The notes beneath the pieces are model-generated. The model saw only the letters and a program-made list of their open reading frames with translations. It ran no database searches and had not been told where the DNA came from. Positions 37,729 through 47,250 of a DNA stretch of 64,000 nt are shown piece after piece (position 1 is the stretch's first letter; every line of letters begins with the position of its first letter). The stretch is from positions 170,983 through 234,982 of the forward strand of contig JXTB01000240.1 of the NCBI GenBank assembly GCA_002914805.1. Direction: 5' to 3'. The translations under genes and the position numbers were made by a program. This DNA comes from Parasponia andersonii (taxonomy: Eukaryota; Streptophyta; Magnoliopsida; Rosales; Cannabaceae).

Positions 37729-40700
37729 ATGGCTTCAAATCAAAACCAGGAATTACAACCCGTTATGAACTCAGAACTAGATTCACTGAGGAGGCAGCTC
37801 TGCCTCCCCGGAGGAGTGATGCTTCAACGGGTTGAGGGGCATGCAGACTGGTACCTTCGCCCTTGCGCCCCCAAGGGTTCCATCGTCCTGGGTAGGAAGC
37901 ATCTGGACTGTCTGCGATTCCCTCTTCCTCCCCTAATCCACCAATTTTTTGCCTTGATGGAAATCCATCCGATGTAGCTGAATGCAAACGGGATTATGAT
38001 TCTGATGGGATTTTCTGCCCTGTCAGTTATCTATAACGTGCATATCGACCTGGAGATGGTCTTTTATGCTTATAAGCTTATTCTCATCCCCAAGAAGGGC
38101 TCCTACCCCACCTTCTATCTCCAGCTGCTGCCTGGGCACCACATCTTTTAGGGGTTGCCGTGGTCAGACAAGCAATGGGACTCTCATGCCAGGCTTTATG
38201 CCATTGGAGGGGCGTGGTGCTCCCCTTGGATGAACGGAGAGCATTTCCAAGTCCCCTCAGTCTTCCTGCAGAGTAAGTATTAGGCCATGATCTTTGGGTC
38301 TTGGTCCTCTCCTAATATTATTGCTCATGCTATTTTGTCTTGTGCAGCCTCAGCAGAAGAAAGCAGGTTTGAGCCGCACCTATCAGCTGGGCGGCTCAAA
38401 AGCCTGGAGAGGATCATAATATTCAGCTCTCCGGGGGAATGCAGGCACATTCAAGCCGTCCTCAACCCCCTAACGATGAACCTGATATCCAGGATGGTCT
38501 CATACCTTCCTTTCCCTTTGGATACCTGGGTCATCACCAAGCACCTGAGGAGTCGACTTGATGCCTCCGCCCTGAACCGATTTCGCCGGGATGAAAGCGA
38601 CCGGATCACTATGGTGGGTCGGCAGGTTGTGGCTTCAAGCCAGTTGGTGGGCACCAACGATCTGGTAGCGCCGTCCAATCATGAGCTTGAGGAGGCCATG
38701 AGGCTTGTGGCCGCGGAGTGCGTCAGGCTCCGCAAGGAAGAAAACGCCGCCCTCAAGAGGGCTAGGGGTGAGTTTATTTTTAAATCTTTGAGTTCTTGTG
38801 GGTCAGACCGCAGCCGCAAACTAATCTCGTTGTTTGTTCTTCACTAGTTCTGAGATGGGCCCGTCAGCCAGCCCCTCTCCCATCAAAGGGGGTGCCACGG
38901 CATCTAAAGCTCAAGCTAAGGCATCTGCTGGCCGGCGCCTCGTGGTGCATTCGGGAGGAGCAAAACCAGTGGTTCCCCGCTCCGACGCAGGCGGATCTCC
39001 ATCCAGGGGACCGTCTGCCACCCCGATCGTGCGCGAGGAAGAGACGACGCCAAGTTCGACTTGGGGGTCTGCAGCAGTGATCTCGCCCACTCCTGACTCC
39101 GGTTCGAAATCGAGTGCTGTTAGCCTCGGTGGAGAGATCGCCGAGCTCAGTGGGGGAGCTCCAAGATTGAAGTCCAGACTCTCCTCCCCTCCCCCGGTCC
39201 CTACAAAGTGGCAACGCGAGGTCGGCTAATCCAACGACGAAGAGGGCTGGGTGGAGAAGAGGGACAGGGTCGTCCTTTCGTCTGACAGTGACAATGATGG
39301 GGCGACGCTGACCCTTCTTTGGAGAAAATGGTCAGCACATGGCGGCCAGCCCAGAGGAGGTGCACTACCTCCCACTGTGGTCATGGTGTTCCTGATGACT
39401 CTAGACCTCCCTCGGTCCCTGTTGCCCCTGCTCTGGAGGCATGTTCGGCAGGCGGAGAGGATGCCCTCATGGCCAGCGAGGCGGGGCCGAGTTCCCCGGG
39501 TGTGGGCGACACTCAAAGGGATGGTCCAGCAATGGAGCCAGAGCTGGAGGCCCTTACGTCAGAGAATGTTGAGCTCGTCACCACCCGCACTCTTGCGCAT
39601 GTTTGTTACATTCGGGTACTTTTATGTTTTTCAACATCGTTGGTAAATGCTGACCCCCTCTTTTGTTGTTTAACTTACAGCTGTCCGCCATCCAGTCCTT
39701 CTACTCTGCTCGCGTCAAGGATCTGACCGAGGAGCTGAGCTCCCGTTCTGCACTAGCCGAGCGCAGCGAGGCCGCCCTCGCTGAATTGAGGTCTGATTTC
39801 GATGTATATCAGGGCCTCGAGGAAGCGAGGGTTAGCAGTGCGGTGGCGCACGCTCTGAGTGTCGAGAGAGCCAGAAGCGAGGAGCTAGCTGGGAGATTGG
39901 CTCAGGCGGAGGCCGATCGGCTTGCCCAATCCGAAGCCGCCAGGCTGGCTCAGGGCGAGATGAAGATCAAGGAGCAAGAGCTACAGAGTGCGGGGACAGA
40001 GATGGGACTGGCCTTTATCGCTCGTGACCAGGCTGTTGAGGATGCCAAGGAAGCAAGAAAAGCTGAGGCGGCAGCCAAGCTAGAAGCCCATGCTCTGCAA
40101 CGCAGACATGATCGGTCCCATGAGGTAAACCGATATCTCTTTCTGGACCATAAAATTCTGATGGGTGCTTAGGTGGAGATATCTCGTAAACATTGCGAGG
40201 ACCTCGCTGGTATTAACTCTTTATTGGTCGACTTATCACAGCGGTAGGCCGAACTTAGATTGGCGGCGCTAAAGGATAGACTGGAGGATGCGGAGAAGTT
40301 AAAAACAAGGTACCAGAAGCAGGTGGACGTTCTTTCTGCGGAAAGTTACAAGTCTGGCTGGGAGAATAGAGAGTTTGAAAACCACGCTGAGATGGTGATG
40401 CCAGACTAATTTGACGATTAGAAAGGCGTCGAGAGGGACCACTACTCTATCAAGCATTACATGCAGCAGCTCGGGGACGAGATCAGAATCACATACACAG
40501 CTGACGTGCTGGAGATGCTTGCTGCAGAGAAGGATGGGCCCTCTACATCTGCCCCTGGTGCTGCAGAGCCTGTCCCTGCCTCTGGTCTACCAGATCGAAC
40601 TCCGAAAGCCCTGGACATTCAACCTAGCCTCGGGGTCTCAACTGGTGAAGGGTCTGGTGTGGTCGTCGTATCTAGTGACGAATCTGATCCGGCCACGCCA

Positions 40701-41172
40701 CCCTTCTCCGAGGCTGGTCCAAGCGCTGGGGTTGGCCGCGCCTCCTTGGACAGAGGTAACTAGGACCCCCAATTCTGTATATTTGTAAAGCTAATCATTC
40801 ATTGTAACCCTTCGAATAAATAATAATAAGGAACACGCCATTACTTTTAGACTGTTTTTTTTTGCATCCGACCGTTTGTATAAATAGGACTCGATTTCGG
40901 ATTATTAGTGAGCCTTCCTAGGGTCATGATTATTTGGACTAGCTTCAGAAATAGGGGTGCAAGCTTTGGCTCATCCGGATTTGTAGAAGTATAACTATCG
41001 TTATAACTTGTTTTGGCAGAGTTCGACCCACGCGTGTGGCTGGATTTTTCCGACCCCAAATGGGACCGTGCTCGAAACCAGCTCCAGGGATTGGTCGACC
41101 ATTGCTTAGACCATCGTTGCAGAGGAGAAGGCCTGGGCTTGGCTCTTATTGGGAACAAACAGGGCATTATCA
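37729..41172 (+). pseudogene. Antisense additional gene of Tat-B (Transposase_28-like, coiled coil), spliced, broken
   Basis: Lies on the strand opposite to pol. Exon 1 (37729-38272) starts MASNQNQELQPV and carries the conserved block LRRQLCLPGGV ... VLGRKHLDCLRFPLPPL. Intron 1 (38273-38347) has GTAAGT and GTGCAG ends and joins in phase. Exon 2 (38348-38767) ends in GGTGAGT. Exon 3 begins at 38848 and is a Pro/Ser-rich acidic linker (RVVLSSDSDNDGATLTL). A coiled-coil exon starts near 39682 (Ala/Glu/Arg-rich, AEERSEAALAEL-type heptads) and runs to about 40757. A last exon from 41020 has EFDPRVWLDFSDPKWDRA. In-frame stops at 37975 and near 38150, and a missing base at the exon 3 acceptor, break it. 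The first block resembles the family labelled putative gypsy-type transposon protein; function is unknown. It could affect element RNA by antisense transcription or encode an accessory protein. Confidence 0.75.
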
Positions 41173-41316
41173 TTCCGACGTCTCCTTAAGAGTCCACTCT
41201 AAACCTGCACCTCGCAAGTAGGGCTCCTGAGTGCTCACCACCATTATCCGCGCACTTTGTATTTTTAGGACATAATAAATAGGCTTTAATCTTGATTCTT
41301 GCTTTCACGTTTGGTT

Positions 41317-41540
41317 TGTCTCTGGACTACTTCTAACGGGTAGATTCCAAATCTGTTCACATCCTAACTATGTAAAGATATATCTTTACTTGGCTAGAGT
41401 CTGTTTCCCTTTAACTTTTCATGTAGTCAAAACATTCCTTAGGGAGCGTCCACTTCCAACGGGTGGATTCTGACCCTGCCTTTCTTTAGCTCTTCGTGTA
41501 GCTAAAAGTGTTCCTTTGGGGGTCCGCTGGCTAGCTTTTT
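41317..41540. repeat. Degenerate 75-bp-type repeats (array 1, Tat-B)
   Basis: About three worn units carry CTTCYAACGGGTRGA followed by a CTTTAGCTCTTCGTGTAGCTAA-like segment (41325, about 41398, 41443). Tat-C has about nine cleaner units of the same array at 60109-60760. Confidence 0.65.
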
Positions 41541-41559
41541 GGTTGCACGCCCCTTTTTC

Positions 41560-42540
41560 ATTTGTACGTTTTCTTGGGTCATCGATACGTGTCTTTTTGC
41601 ATGATTCGACTCCTAGGGTACGATTGTTTTCGAGGTTTGCTGGCAAGTTTTTGGTGCGCAGCTATCTCCTCTTCGCACATTTTCTCGAGTCATCAATGAG
41701 CGATATGAGTTCCGGAGTGCGAGCATTTTCAAGGTCTGCTGGCAAGTTTTCTTTTGCATAGCAGTTTACTCTTCGCACATTTTCTCGGGTCGTCGACGAG
41801 CAACGTGAGTCCCAGAGTGCGAGCTTTTTCGAGGTCTACTGGCAAGTTTTTGCTTTGCACAACAGTTTAATCTTTGCACGTTTTCGCGGATTGTCGACGA
41901 GCGACGTGAGTCCCAGAGTGCGGGCTTTTTTGAGGTCTGCTGGAAAGTTTTTACTTGGCACAGTGGTTTACTCTTCGCATGTTTTCTCGGGTCATCGACG
42001 AGCGATGTGAGTCCTAGAGTGCGAGCTTTTTCGAGATCTGCTGGCAAGTTTTTGCTTTGCACAGCAGTTTACTCTTCGCATGTTTTCGCGGGTCGTCGAC
42101 GAGTGACGTGAGTCCTAGAGTGCGAGCTTTTTCGAGGTCTGCTGGCAAGTTTTTGCTTTGCACAACAGTTTACTCTTCGCACGTTTTTCTCGGGTCATCG
42201 ACGAGCGATGTGAGTCCCAGAGTGCGAGCTTTTTAATGGTCTGCTGGCAAGTTTTTACTTTGCACAGCAGTTTACTCTTCGGACATTTTCTCGGGTCGTC
42301 GATGAGCGACGTGAGTCCCAGAGTGCGAGCTTTTTGGAGGTCTGCTAGCAAGTTTTTGCTTTGCACAGTAGTTTACTCTTCGTACATTTTCTCGGGTCGT
42401 CGACGAGTGACGTGAGTCCCAGAGTGCGAGCTTTTTGGAGGTCTGCTGGCAAGTTTTTGCTTTGCACAGCAGTTTACTCTTCGCATATTTTCTCGAGTCA
42501 TCGACGTGCGTCATGAGTCCCAGAGTGCGAGCTTTTATTG
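41560..42540. repeat. 101-bp tandem array (array 2, Tat-B)
   Basis: About nine to ten units with start points of TTTACTCTTCGCA at about 41766, 41867, 41967, 42068, 42169, 42271, 42372 and 42473. The spacing of 101-102 bp is not a multiple of three. Each unit holds CGTCGACGAGCGACGTGAG, CCCAGAGTGCGAGCTTTTT and TCTGCTGGCAAGTTTTTGC. It lies between pol and the antisense gene, where Tat elements are known to carry tandem repeats. Confidence 0.9.
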
Positions 42541-42565
42541 TACGAGTAGTGTGTATGGTCTGTAA

Positions 42566-42812
42566 CTTTGGCGGACCCTTTCCCGTGGCAGCCTGGTATG
42601 ATTTTTTGCCTGTGCAACTGAGGCGTGGGGTCTGCTACTATGGGCGGAACCTTTTCCGTAGTTAGCCTAAAACATTGGGTCTGCCTCCGTGGGCAGACCC
42701 TTTCCGTAGCAGCATAAAACATTTGGTCTGCCTTTGCGGGCAGACCGCCTTTTCCGTAGCTGCACAAAACGTCGGGTCTGCCTTTGTGGACAGACCCCTT
42801 TTCCGTAGTAAT
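42566..42812. repeat. Short hairpin-bearing tandem array (array 3, Tat-B)
   Basis: Four units about 48-50 bp apart (about 42627, 42675, 42722, 42771). Each has the form GGTCTGCC, a 5-6 base spacer, GGCAGACC, then CTTTTCCGTAG and AAAAC. The first two parts are self-complementary, so each unit can fold into a hairpin. Tat-C has a single such unit near 61412-61445. Confidence 0.8.
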
Positions 42813-42916
42813 CCAAAAGATGAATTCATGCGGCGAAAAAGGAACTTGACCTGTTTTGGATTTAAACTTTTCAATAATATAGGCATTCACATGGTCTTAC
42901 ATCATAAGTATGTGCC

Positions 42917-45399
42917 TTACACGTGATACTTCTTCAAGTGCTGAGCATTCCACGTGTTCAACACGTTTTTCCCCGTTTTCAGTTCTTTTAGGATATATGC
43001 TCCATTGTCGAGCACTTTGAATACTTCATAGGGTCCGATCCAATTGGAGTCCAGTTTCAAAGAATTCCTTGTTCTAGCTTTCAAGACCCAATCCCCGGCG
43101 TTAAATCGTCGGGCGCTAACCTTTTTCGCAAAGTAGGGCCCAGCTTTCTGGTGGTATGAAGCCAGGTGGACCAAAGCCATGCTTCTCATTTCTTCCAGCA
43201 GGTCTATGTTGCGGCTTAACTGGTGCTCGTTTAGGGGGAAATCTTTTACAACTTCGGAGCGGAGGGTCGGGAGGCCGACCTCGGTTGGGATCATAGCCTC
43301 TGATCTGTAGACCATGGCGAACGGCGTTCTCCCAGTAGACCTCCGCTCTGTGGTTCGATGGGCCCACATAATGGGCAACAATTCTTTTAATCACTTGCCT
43401 TTAGCCTCCTGCAAGTTCTGTTTGATGTTGCTGAATAAGGCTTTGTTCGTCGCCTCTACTTGGCCGTTCCCCTGGGGGTAGTTCACGGAAGAGAAACTGA
43501 GCCTTATGTTGTATAGCTCGCACAACTCCTTAAGCTTAGCATTTTGGAGCTGCGTGCCATGGTCGGCATGTATCTCTTTTGGGATCCCGAATCGGCAGAT
43601 TATGTTCTTCTAGATGAAATTAATCGTGTCTGCCTTATTAACTATCGTGTAGGCTTCTGCCTCTACCCACTTGGTAAAATAGTCTGTGGCTAGCAGGACG
43701 TATCTCTTTCCTCCTAGACTCCTGGGGAGCTCTCTGACGATATCCAGTCCCCACTTGGCGAACGGCCAGGGAGTTATGTTCGAATGAAGAACCTCCACGG
43801 GCTGACGTTTCATCGGGGCAAACCTCTGGCATTTATCACATTTTTTTACAAATTTGGTTGCCTCCGTCATCATGTATGGCCAAAAGTATCCGGCTATTAG
43901 AGCCTTGTGGGCGAGGCTGCGCCCGCCAGAGTAGTTGCCACATACTCCCTCGTGGATTTCTTCCATTAACTTTTGCGCCTCGATGGGGCCTATGCAGCGT
44001 AGCATCGGACCCATTGTCGATCTCCTGTACAATTGTTCACCTACCATTGAGTACCTAGCAGCTTTTAATCTGACTGACCTCGCTTCTCGGGGGTCTGTGG
44101 GCAGGTTCCCCAACATCAAATATTGCGTGATGGGCCTCATCCACCCTTCGTCAGCAGCGCTAGTTGCGAACACGTGGTATGCAGGGGTCTGTGGGTGGTC
44201 TGTCATACTCCCGCCGTCTAAAAGAACCTCTATGCATTCAGCGGTGCCCCCGATTGATGCATTCTTAGCTAGCCCATCAGCCCTCTAGTTCATCTCCATG
44301 GGGATCAGTTCGATACTGAAATTGCCAAAGCGAGCTTTTGCCCCCATCACCTTGGAGAAGTACCTGCGCAACCTCGGTTCTTTTACTTCAAAGTCCCCCC
44401 TGACCTAACCCGTGATCAACTGCGAGTCGGTCTTCACGGCGATGTCCTCTACTGCGAAATGTAGTGCCAACTCGAGGCCTTGCAACAATGCCTCATACTC
44501 TGCCTCGTTGTTCGTCTCCTGGAAACCGAGCCTCAATGCTTTCTCAACCCTGAGGCCCGTTGGGGTCTGCAAGACTATTCCGATTCCCGATCCAGAGGCA
44601 TTCATGGATCCGTCTGTGTAGAGCATCTAGGCTGAAGGGGGTGAAGCTGAGATATCTGATTCAGGTCGTGCCGTTCGCCGAAGGATTCGATTTTCACCAG
44701 AAAGTCTGCCATGACCTGCCCTTTCTTTGCCGTTCGAGGCTGATACTCGATATCATACACCCCCAGCTCGATGGCCCACTTGGTCAGTCGCCCCGACAGG
44801 TCTGGTTTGGCCAAGACTTAGCAGATGGGGAAATTCGTATACAAAGTGACTGAGTGCGCCTCAAAATACTGGCGAAGCTTCTTTTTAGCGTTGACCAGAG
44901 CGAGGACCAGCTTTTCTGCCATACTGTATCGGGTTTCGGCATCTAGGAGCATGCGGCTTATATAAAACACCGGCTTCTGTTTACCGTCTTGCTCGATGAA
45001 TAGTACGGTGCTGACCACTACTTCGGACACCGCTAAATAAGTGTACAGACGCTCCCCTTCCGACGGGGAAGCCAGGATAGGTGGGTAACTCAGATACAGC
45101 TTGAGGTCTACCAGTTCTCTGTCCTGTTCTTCCCCCCAGATGGTCGTAGAGTTTTTCTTCAGGCATTGGAAGAAAGGCTTGCATCGGTCGGACATCTTGG
45201 ATACGAATCGGCTGAGAGCTACTACCTTCCCGGCCAGGTGTTGGACCTCTCGAACAGATGAGGGTCTCTGCACATTTGCGATCGAGGTTAGCTGGGTTGG
45301 ATTTGCTTCAATGCCCCTCCGGCTCACGATATGCCCCAAGAATTACCCAGAGGATACCCCAAATGCATACTTCTTGGGATTCAGCCGCATCTGATGAAT
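42917..45399 (-). pseudogene. Tat-B pol remnant (RT end, dual RNase H, integrase)
   Basis: On minus, from 45399: the end of reverse transcriptase (MRLNPKKYAFG, GHIVSRRGIEANP), RNase H (VFYISRMLLDAETRYSMAE, about 45000-44760), a second archaeal-type RNase H (LYTDGSMNASGSGIGIVL, NNEAEYEALLQGLELA, about 44630-44300), the integrase zinc finger (HEGVCGNYSGGRSLAHKAL then CDKCQRFAP), the integrase core (WGLDIVREL, IHADHGTQL, NGQVEATNKAL supplying D, D, E), and a C-terminal part (RRFNAGDWVLKARTRNS, LDSNWIGPYEV). Dual RNase H is a recognised mark of Tat-lineage gypsy elements. Stops interrupt it near 45346, 44818, 44407, 44287, 43615 and 43391; five of the six fit C-to-T or G-to-A change. Gag, protease and the RT catalytic YxDD region are absent. 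Confidence 0.88.
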
Positions 45400-46219
45400 T
45401 GTTGGAGCGGTTTCTCACCAGCCGTCCACGTGTCTCGAAATACTGATGCTGTATTCTCCAACTATCCATGTGTCTTTGCTGTCCCAAAGTCCTCTGAACT
45501 CCAAGCAAGATCGGAGAGACGAGAGTGGCTACCTTCAAAGACTCTCCGATGCTTAAGTCAGTGGTTTATCTTTGATATAGGGTAGCAAGGAAAATATTTC
45601 AATATGAATTTCTATATGTTTCTTGTTCACAGACTTTTCTATATATATCTGTTTTTAAGCGTACATGCCCCTCTCGGGAATGCATGGCTCTTATATATGT
45701 AGTCCCGAGATTGTGAACCGCGTGGTTCTCAATCTCAAGACTGAGTATCTTACACCTCAAAATCTTTTTCAGCAGTCACGGGCTGAGATTTCAGCGATCT
45801 CCTCTGTGCTGCCGTGGCCTGATTTTCGCCGCCTCCTACGGCTTCAATCTGTCAGGAATAAGATTTGGGTAAATCGCCGTTCTGTTAGGACGGCTTATCC
45901 CTAGCACACACCTACCCAGGATCGCATTAAATGCTCTGTCTCGGTCTGGAGCCGTGAGTTGCTTTCCACTGTATTCGGTCGGAAGACCCTTGAGGCTTCT
46001 GACCCTCCCGACTATTGAGGTAAGGGCCGCTGTACCCAGATGGTAGACCCTTGGGGCTTCCGACCCCCAACTGTCGAGGTTGGGGTCAGACTGGGCCAAA
46101 CCGTCTGGGGTCAGTGATGGACTCGGCTCTAACCTCGGACGGCCCAATGGCCGATTGTGAGATCACGTGCGATCCGTGTGGCCTTCCACGTGGCATATGG
46201 CTCGGGAACGGGTCCCATA
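45400..46219 (-). repeat. Tat-B 5' LTR (820 bp)
   Basis: Runs from TGTTGGAGCGG to GGGTCCCATA on +. The outer end carries TA where the partner LTR has CA, one transition. A TATA box on minus lies at about 45698-45690. The expected primer-binding site is missing because RT sequence follows directly. Confidence 0.9.
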
Positions 46220-46224
46220 GGAAC
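46220..46224 (+). repeat. Target site duplication GGAAC (right)
   Basis: Exact partner of 36578-36582. Confidence 0.9.
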
Positions 46225-47250
46225 TACCCGAATGCATTGGATAATATTTTTCTTTTAAAATAGCGAAAGACACTTTGGCATCTAAACATTGCCAGTAAAA
46301 TCAAGATCTTCATATGGAGGGGTTTCCATGACATTATTGCTATAATCGGTTTTGTAGAAGTGTGCCCTGTTCAAGCTCATGTTCTCATTGTCATCATCCT
46401 TAAGAGTACACTTTACATGCTTTATTTTCATGCTCGGCCGCTGAAGATGTATGGAGACAGTATTTTCATAGCATACTCGAACACCAAACCTTGGAGATCT
46501 TTTGCAGGCCTAGCTTTTGATATGTCACAGATAATATCAAAAACTGATAATGGAAACTTGGAATGTACTAGCTTTGATGCTTTGGGGGGAAAGGAATGGT
46601 ATTGTGCATAGTCAGTCACCTAGCTAGGAATACATCTTGTATCCTCAAAGCTGTGGAACGATGGATCATGGAGTGCAAAAATAGTGTCAAAGTGCAAGAC
46701 GGATCCATTAGAGAACCAATACAGTGTTCCACTTGGGAAGCTCTAGTGATAGACCAGTTGAAGATAAATATAGATGCAACTATGGAGTTGTCTTCTGGCT
46801 GGATCGGTAGTGCAGTTATAATTTGAGACTCTAATGGTTCAGTCTGCGGAACTTTTTCTACCAAGCTCAAGGGTCGGTATAATGATTTTCTCACTAAATT
46901 TATAGCTATCCAAGAAGGCCTCTGGTTTGCATTACAACAAGGTTTTTCTATGTTTGAAGTTTAAAGTGACTCTGTACAAGTTATTTCTACAATCAAGTAT
47001 TCGGAGCCTCTTTCAGTTGAAGGTCCAATCATTTTTGATACTAATTCATTAGGAACAAGCTAGGTAATGCCACTAGCAACTATGTTTCTCAGAAGAGGAA
47101 CAAAGTTGCTCACATCCTAGCTTATTTTGTTTTTTAGTGCAATTTATGTTCTTATTGGTTATTTAAACACCCCGTGTGTTTTTCAGGATGCAATTTCTGA
47201 CATTGCTTCCTTCAGATAAATAAGAATCTCTTTTCTTCTTAAAAAATGTT
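46225..47250 (+). pseudogene. LINE 3' pol region, right part (zinc-binding and RNase H domain)
   Basis: Continues the LINE at 36577: LWHLNIASKIKIFIWRG, later QLKINIDATMELSSGWIGSA and a block with DSNGSVCGTFSTKLKG, then FIAIQEGLWFALQQGFSM. This is the plant LINE C-terminal RNase H-like domain, with the usual Asp near the start and Glu in the IQEGL block. Frameshifts and stops make it non-functional. The 3' end is put near the A-rich AAAAAATG at about 47240. Confidence 0.75.

Larger units (their letters stand above)
36583..46219 (-). mobile_element. Tat-B: Tat-lineage Ty3/gypsy LTR retrotransposon inserted in a LINE
   Basis: A 9.6-kb element with LTRs at both ends (36583-37404 and 45400-46219) and a 5-bp target duplication GGAAC. 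Pol runs on minus, so the 5' LTR is the right-hand one. Reading on minus: LTR, the C-terminal part of reverse transcriptase, RNase H, a second archaeal-type RNase H (a Tat-lineage mark), integrase, three tandem-repeat arrays, the antisense additional gene, polypurine tract, LTR. Gag, protease and most of reverse transcriptase are missing exactly at the 5' LTR edge. The LTRs differ at about 12 of the first 165 positions by hand count, so insertion is not very recent. Six or so stops make pol dead. Confidence 0.9.

Noticed and set aside
38834..39229. Independent Ser/Pro-rich gene inside Tat-B
   Set aside because: It aligns with exon 3 of the antisense gene in Tat-A and Tat-C and is part of that gene.
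41560..42540. CRISPR-like regular repeats
   Set aside because: Units are contiguous 101-bp tandem repeats without unique spacers, inside a plant retrotransposon.
41766..42890. Minus-strand open frames over the tandem arrays (repeated KTCQQTSKKLALW-type peptides)
   Set aside because: The repeat spacing of 101-102 bp is not a steady multiple of three, so frames drift from unit to unit; the frames are by-products of the repeat.
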